DNA of 64,000 nt from Lachnoclostridium sp. An196 (GTDB lineage: Bacteria > Bacillota > Clostridia > Lachnospirales > Lachnospiraceae), in the NCBI RefSeq assembly GCF_002160135.1, contig NZ_NFJZ01000005.1, positions 124,001 to 188,000 of the forward strand, written 5' to 3'. Below are positions 59,490 through 64,000 of the stretch, in pieces. Below the pieces are notes generated by a model, which saw only the letters and a program-made list of their open reading frames with translations, was not told the origin of the DNA and did no database searches. The position numbers and the translations under genes are program-made. The number at the start of each line of letters is the position of its first letter. The first letter of the stretch is position 1.

Positions 59490-59610
59490 GTGCCGCCGGG
59501 CGGCACACGGGCTTTCGCCCTATCTCCTGTCCAGCGTCCGGTCACAGATGCAAGCTTGCTTGCATCCGGGCCTCCCTCTGACCGGGAGGCACTGCTCAAT
59601 GCTTTCGCGT
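59490..59610 (-). other. Intercistronic region pduL-ackA with three hairpins
   Basis: Three consecutive inverted repeats: GTGCCGCC/GGCGGCAC, GATGCAAGC-TT-GCTTGCATC, and GCCTCCC/GGGAGGC. There is no T-run that would make a complete terminator. They may stabilise or separate the two messages. Confidence 0.5.
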
Positions 59611-60177
59611 CTATTTTACGATTTCGCCGTATACTTCGCCGGCGCATGCTGCGGCGTTTGCCTCATCGGTGTCAATGTGCATAGCCAGAGCATATTTGGG
59701 GCTCACACGGACTACTACGTCGCCGAACACCAGGCTTCTGCCGTCGGTATCGATCTTCACGGATACGATATCTTTGTCTTTCACGCCCAGTTTCTCCGCA
59801 TCTTCCGGAGTTGCATGGATATGACGCTTTGCGGCGATCACGCCTTCCTTTACTTCCACTTCTCCTGCAGGTCCAACCAGCTTACATGCGCCGGAACCTG
59901 CCACATCGCCGGACTCACGGATCGGGGCAGCTACGCCGATGGAACGTGCATCGGTCAGAGACAGCTCAATCTGGGTCTCCGGACGTACCGGTCCGAGGAT
60001 AGAGGCGGTGAGTTCCTTCTTGCTTCCTACGATCTTTACTTTCTCGTTGCTGGCAAACTGACCCGGCTGAGACAGGTCTTTTTTCTTGGTCAGCTCATAG
60101 CCCTTGCCGAACAGAGTCTCCAGATCCTCCTGAGTTACATGTACGTGACGAGCAGATGTTTCAACAATGAATTTCAT
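59611..60177 (-). CDS. pduL: Phosphate acyltransferase PduL-type (phosphotransacetylase)
   Basis: 188 residues with two PduL domains marked by ARHVHVTQED and AKRHIHATPED, whose His residues bind zinc. The start is taken at 60177 (10 nt from AGGAG); an ATG at 60186 touches that site. It exchanges CoA for phosphate on acetyl- or propanoyl-CoA. It replaces the usual Pta next to ackA. No microcompartment shell genes are in view, so a housekeeping acetate role is likely. Confidence 0.92.
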   Translation of the reverse strand: MKFIVETSARHVHVTQEDLETLFGKGYELTKKKDLSQPGQFASNEKVKIVGSKKELTASILGPVRPETQIELSLTDARSIGVAAPIRESGDVAGSGACKLVGPAGEVEVKEGVIAAKRHIHATPEDAEKLGVKDKDIVSVKIDTDGRSLVFGDVVVRVSPKYALAMHIDTDEANAAACAGEVYGEIVK

Positions 60178-60240
60178 AATATTCATTCTCCTTTTATAAA
60201 TGTATATTGTGGTAACGCTGCCGGGCAGCTTTACTGACTT

Positions 60241-61299
60241 TTATACTTCTCCGGTCTCTGAAACCAGAATGCAGTTGGGCGTCTCCACTTTCAGCGGTTT
60301 GCCCCACAGGCTGAAATAGCCTTCTTCATAATTAACCCGGAAGATCGTCATAGTATTAGACTCATGGTTCAAAGCCATGATATGACGGTTGTCCGGGAAG
60401 AAATCCGCAGCTTTCGGATAGTCCCCGCTGATGGGCAGGATACAGATCTTCTCCAGTTTCCCGCTCTGATTGTCTACGCTGAAAACTCCCACGCTGTTGT
60501 CTCCGGCATTGGAACAGAGAACGTATTTCCAGTCTCTGGAAAACCGCAGCACACAGGCGGCGCTGTTTGCGGAATGATAGTTGTTCAGCGTGGAAATAGT
60601 CTGCACCGGTTCAAATATGGGGCCTCTCGGTCCTGCGGTATAAGAATATACGCTGATATAATTCTTCAGCTCACAGATCAGATACGCGAACCTCCCGTCC
60701 GGACTGAACTTGATAATCCGGGGAGCGCTCTCCTGCTCGCAGCGGAGCATATCCACCAGCTTGATCTTGCCTGTATCGTGATTGAACTTGTATATCTTCA
60801 CCTGGTCCACGCCCAGATCCACCGCGCACAGATAGTTCTGATCCGGCGTAATATTCACACAGTTTACATGAGGACGGAAATTCCGCTCCGCTACGCTGCC
60901 CAGTCCTTTGTGAAAGACCTCGTCTGTCATCTCTCCGATGGTACCGTCTTCTTTCAGCCGCATCACGGTCACCTTTCCGTCATGCCAGCCCGCCACAAAC
61001 AAGAACTTGTCTTCCTTGTCCGTGGAAAGGTAACAGCCTCTCATACCAAAAATCGACGCGCTGTTCATCGGTTCCAGATCCCCGTCCGGAAGAATCCTAA
61101 AGGACCTGACGCCTTCATCCGCGATGGAATAAAGGTATTTGCCATTATGAGACTTTTTGATATAAGACGGATTGTTGATCGGTACGACCTTTCTCTCCTC
61201 GACACGGCCGTTTTCCACGTCCAGGTCATAGATATAGATGCCTTTGCTGTTCCCGTGCGTATAGGTCCCTACGTATGCCACATATTTTTTCTGATCCAT
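60241..61299 (-). CDS. Lactonase-family seven-bladed beta-propeller protein (Pgl-like)
   Basis: 352 residues. Repeated propeller strands (KYVAYVGTYTHGNSKGIYIYDLD, GKYLYSIADEGVRSFRILPDGDL, NYLCAVDLGVDQVKIYKFN, RHIMALNHESNTMTIF) match the lactonase/6-phosphogluconolactonase (YbhE) family. Start at 61299, 11 nt from GGAGG. No signal peptide. True substrate uncertain. Confidence 0.8.
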   Translation of the reverse strand: MDQKKYVAYVGTYTHGNSKGIYIYDLDVENGRVEERKVVPINNPSYIKKSHNGKYLYSIADEGVRSFRILPDGDLEPMNSASIFGMRGCYLSTDKEDKFLFVAGWHDGKVTVMRLKEDGTIGEMTDEVFHKGLGSVAERNFRPHVNCVNITPDQNYLCAVDLGVDQVKIYKFNHDTGKIKLVDMLRCEQESAPRIIKFSPDGRFAYLICELKNYISVYSYTAGPRGPIFEPVQTISTLNNYHSANSAACVLRFSRDWKYVLCSNAGDNSVGVFSVDNQSGKLEKICILPISGDYPKAADFFPDNRHIMALNHESNTMTIFRVNYEEGYFSLWGKPLKVETPNCILVSETGEV

Positions 61300-61368
61300 G
61301 TCCGGCTGTTCCTCCCATATGGCGGCTGCTTGTCCGCCCATAGCTATAGAAATTTTAACATATTTTTG

Positions 61369-62649
61369 CTATTTTGTTAATAGTATTTGAGCCATTTTTT
61401 CCAGTGTAAATTCCAGTTCTTCGTCTGTATGCGCCGCAGACAGGAACATAGCTTCGAACTGAGAAGGCGCGATATAGATGCCGCTCTCCAGCATCTGCCG
61501 GAAATACTCTGTGAAAGCTTTTGTATCCGACTTTTTCGCGCTTGCGTAATCTGTTACCGGATCCGCCGAGAAGAACAAACATCCCAGAGAGGATACATGA
61601 TTCACCTGATAAGGCAGGTTATGCTCACGGCAGAGGTTCTCCATACCGCCGTACAGCAGTTCTCCCTTTCTCTCCAGATCTTTATAGATCTCCGGATGCT
61701 CATTCAGATAAGTCAGCTGTGCCAGACCTGCCGCCATGGCTACCGGATTGCCGCTCAATGTCCCTGCCTGATAGACTTTTCCCACCGGAGAGACCACTTC
61801 CATAATCTCCCGGCGTCCTCCGTAAGCGCCCACCGGCATGCCTCCGCCGATAATCTTGCCATAAGTGGTCAGATCAGCCTGAATCCCGTAATACTCCTGC
61901 GCTCCGCCGCGGGCCAGACGGAATCCGGTGATCACCTCATCAAAGATCAGCACCGCGCCGTGCTCTGTACACAGTTTCCTCAGGCCTTCCAGAAATCCCG
62001 GCGCGGGAGGAACCACGCCCATATTGGCGCCTACCGGCTCCACGATCAGCGCCGCGATCTGACCGTCCCAGGCGTCAAACAGATCTTTCACACTGTCCAG
62101 ATCATTATAAACGGCTAAAAGAGTGTCCTCCGTACATCCCGCCGGTACTCCGGAACTGTCCGGCACTCCGGCCGTCATGACTCCCGACCCGGCTTTCACC
62201 AGCATGGCGTCACTGTGTCCATGATAACAGCCTTCAAATTTGATGATCTTATTCCTGCCTGTATATCCTCTTGCCGCGCGCACCGCGCTCATGACTGCTT
62301 CCGTACCGGAATTCACCATGCGGACCATCTCCACCGACGGAACCATGCTGCAGATCAGCCTGGCCATATCTACTTCCGCTTCCGTAGCCGCCCCGAAGCT
62401 TAAGCCCCTGCGGCAGGCTTCCATCACCTTTTCCAGCACCATGGGATTGGCATGTCCCAGAATCATAGGTCCCCAGGAGCCCACATAATCCAGATAGCGT
62501 TTTCCGTCCGCATCCGTCATATAAGCTCCCTCCGCAGAAGCGATGAACCGGGGCGTCATGCCGACGGACCCGAATGCGCGGACCGGAGAATTCACACCTC
62601 CCGGTATCAGGTTCACTGCCTCTTCAAACAGCTCTTCCGATCTGCCCAT
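61369..62649 (-). CDS. hemL: Glutamate-1-semialdehyde 2,1-aminomutase
   Basis: 426 residues: class III aminotransferase with PGGVNSPVRAFGSVGMTP, NSGTEAVMSAVRAARGYTGR, LIFDEVITGFRLARGGAQ and the PLP Lys in TYGKIIGGGMPVGAYGG. Makes 5-aminolevulinate. Overlaps hemB by 1 nt. Confidence 0.96.
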   Translation of the reverse strand: MGRSEELFEEAVNLIPGGVNSPVRAFGSVGMTPRFIASAEGAYMTDADGKRYLDYVGSWGPMILGHANPMVLEKVMEACRRGLSFGAATEAEVDMARLICSMVPSVEMVRMVNSGTEAVMSAVRAARGYTGRNKIIKFEGCYHGHSDAMLVKAGSGVMTAGVPDSSGVPAGCTEDTLLAVYNDLDSVKDLFDAWDGQIAALIVEPVGANMGVVPPAPGFLEGLRKLCTEHGAVLIFDEVITGFRLARGGAQEYYGIQADLTTYGKIIGGGMPVGAYGGRREIMEVVSPVGKVYQAGTLSGNPVAMAAGLAQLTYLNEHPEIYKDLERKGELLYGGMENLCREHNLPYQVNHVSSLGCLFFSADPVTDYASAKKSDTKAFTEYFRQMLESGIYIAPSQFEAMFLSAAHTDEELEFTLEKMAQILLTK

Positions 62650-63632
62650 CAGCCGATCCTCCCCTCATCCATGAAATGCGCCAGCTCTTTTGCAAAATAG
62701 GACATATAAACATCCACCCCTGCCCGGTAAGCGCAGGCCGCCATTTCGCATACAATCGAATCCTCGTCAATATAGCCGAGTTTTGCCCCTGCCTTCACCA
62801 TCGCATACTCTCCGCTGACGCTGTAAGCCGCCATGGGGACGTCTGTCGCGTCTTTGATCTCACGCACCATATCCAGATAGGACATGGCCGGTTTCACCAT
62901 AATCAGGTCTGCCCCTTCTTCGATATCAAGCAGAGCTTCTTTCATGCCTTCCCGGCGGTTATGGTAATCCATCTGATAGCTCTTGCGGTCGCCAAACGCA
63001 GGCGCGGATCCCGCCGCATCGCGGAACGGCCCATAGAACGCAGACGCGTATTTTACCGCATAAGACATGATGGGTGTGGTCACGAATCCATTTTTATCCA
63101 GCGCTTCCCGGATGGCCTGGATATGTCCGTCCATCATATCTGACGGCGCCACCATATCGGCTCCGGCCTGCACCTGGGATACTGCGATCTGCGCCAGCTT
63201 TTCCAGAGTCAGGTCATTGTCTACATAATCACCTTTCAGGATGCCGCAGTGCCCGTGGCTGGTATATTCGCACATACAGACATCCCCGATATAATACAGA
63301 TCCGGCACTTCCTTCTTGGCTTTCGCCATGGCCTTCTGAATAATGCCGTCGCAGGCATACGCCTGGCTGCCCACTTCATCCTTGTGATCCGGGATGCCGA
63401 ACAGCATCACGCTGCCTACCCCCGCGTCCGCTGTCTCCGTCAAGATCTCCGGCAGACGGTCCAGGCTCCACCGGTACTGGCCCGGCATCGTAGGAATCTC
63501 TTCTTTAATGTTCTCCCCTTCTCTTACAAATATGGGATATACCAGGGAACTCTTATCCATCCTGGTCTCCCGGACCATTTTTCTGAGCTTTGCTGTCGTT
63601 CTGAGCCTTCTCGGCCTGATCGTCATATCCAT
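62649..63632 (-). CDS. hemB: Delta-aminolevulinic acid dehydratase (porphobilinogen synthase)
   Basis: 327 residues: RPRRLRTTAKLRKMVRET start, metal-site segment VCMCEYTSHGHCGIL, Schiff-base lysines in SYAVKYASAFYGPFRDA and LIMVKPAMSYLD. Joins two aminolevulinates. The N-terminal codons overlap the upstream gene by 80 nt in another frame. Confidence 0.96.
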   Translation of the reverse strand: MDMTIRPRRLRTTAKLRKMVRETRMDKSSLVYPIFVREGENIKEEIPTMPGQYRWSLDRLPEILTETADAGVGSVMLFGIPDHKDEVGSQAYACDGIIQKAMAKAKKEVPDLYYIGDVCMCEYTSHGHCGILKGDYVDNDLTLEKLAQIAVSQVQAGADMVAPSDMMDGHIQAIREALDKNGFVTTPIMSYAVKYASAFYGPFRDAAGSAPAFGDRKSYQMDYHNRREGMKEALLDIEEGADLIMVKPAMSYLDMVREIKDATDVPMAAYSVSGEYAMVKAGAKLGYIDEDSIVCEMAACAYRAGVDVYMSYFAKELAHFMDEGRIG

Positions 63633-64000
63633 CTTTCTCTACCTCTTTTCGTATTCTGTCTGTCCACTCTCTTGCCAGCCGGTGGTCCGCGCCCCCGGCG
63701 TTGATCCCGATCACCACATCGTCTTTTATGGCGATCCCCGGAAACTGAAAGTCACACAGGCTGCGGTCGCTGCATACATTGACCGGGATCCTCTTACCCT
63801 TACATTCCCGCCAGACTGCTTCATTGACGGCATTGTCATCTGTGGCCGCCAGCACCATAAAAGCATCCTCCGGGACCGTCCCCGCCTCATATTTTTCGCA
63901 GACCCACCTGAGCATGCCTGCTTCCGAGGCTTCCATGATCTTCGGCGACGCCTGCGGCGCCACGACCGTCAGACACGGAGAAAAATCCAGCAGAGTCATC
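63553..64000 (-). CDS. Precorrin-2 dehydrogenase/siroheme synthase N-terminal type, partial (5' end outside window)
   Basis: About 149 residues visible: VVAPQASPKIMEASEAG, AFMVLAATDDNAVNEAVWRECKGKRIPVNVCSDRSLCDFQFPGIAIKDDVVIGINAGGADHRLAREWTDRIRKE. This matches the CysG N-terminal/Met8-like NAD-dependent enzyme that oxidises precorrin-2 and may insert iron. The Rossmann glycine motif lies beyond the right edge. A charged tail overlaps hemB. The gene order points to a tetrapyrrole (heme, siroheme or cobalamin) operon. Confidence 0.85.
   Translation of the reverse strand, partial: MTLLDFSPCLTVVAPQASPKIMEASEAGMLRWVCEKYEAGTVPEDAFMVLAATDDNAVNEAVWRECKGKRIPVNVCSDRSLCDFQFPGIAIKDDVVIGINAGGADHRLAREWTDRIRKEVEKDGYDDQAEKAQNDSKAQKNGPGDQDG

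Overview
The window is a stretch of Lachnospiraceae-type (Bacillota, Eubacteriales) chromosome interrupted by a compact integrative and conjugative element (ICE). The host assignment rests on the plsX-acpP-rnc-smc-ftsY order, the PduL/AckA acetate branch, Gram-positive ribosome binding sites and the protein relatives; I cannot name a genus. Flanking DNA is of moderate GC. The ICE backbone (about 18.3-35.5 kb) is clearly richer in GC, and its cargo (35.7-39.0 kb) is poorer, so the element is a foreign mosaic.

Left chromosomal part (1-17.7 kb). Three co-directional minus-strand genes at the left edge include an AAA+ ATPase that resembles the ATPases of extracellular contractile injection systems. 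A MalT-like LuxR regulator and a second LuxR-type regulator lie upstream. A LytTR response regulator, a secreted Ser/Pro/Glu-rich surface protein and a seven-TM histidine kinase form one operon (7.8-12.4 kb). A five-gene minus-strand operon (12.4-16.9 kb) encodes stand-alone adenylation, carrier and condensation proteins with an alpha/beta hydrolase and an SCP2 protein. It diverges from a TetR gene, and two operator-like repeats lie in the shared promoter region: a small uncharacterised natural-product or lipid pathway.

ICE (about 17.8-42.3 kb). It is bounded by a 32-bp direct repeat inside tRNA-Ala(GGC) sequence and carries a TnpX-like large serine recombinase next to the right end. It holds a ParB-family protein, ArdA, PcfB, VirD4, a Maff2 pilin-like protein, VirB6-like, two DNA methyltransferases, PrgI/VirB3-like, VirB4, a C40 peptidase, MobC, a relaxase, several small conserved ICE proteins, a sigma factor, and a TetR plus ABC-2 transporter cargo. 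The outstanding feature is a family of at least 14 dispersed copies of a 15-bp palindrome (consensus GGGACAANTTGTCCC), seen only in the element, mostly between genes or at ORF ends. With the element's own ParB-family protein this suggests a KorB/parS-like dispersed binding array. Two copies sit in a 115-bp structured module that is itself repeated, once in frame in a methyltransferase gene. Several ICE genes have an intrinsic terminator just upstream of their ribosome binding site, and several lack any standard start codon.

Right chromosomal part (42.4-64 kb). Y-family polymerase and YolD-like protein, a TrmH-family methyltransferase, an inositol monophosphatase family protein, a TtcA-like protein, a thioredoxin, homoserine dehydrogenase and threonine ammonia-lyase, then ftsY-smc-rnc-acpP-plsX, nagA, rpmF, ackA-pduL, a lactonase-family protein, and hemL-hemB with a precorrin-2 dehydrogenase-like gene running off the right edge. 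These are ordinary housekeeping genes.
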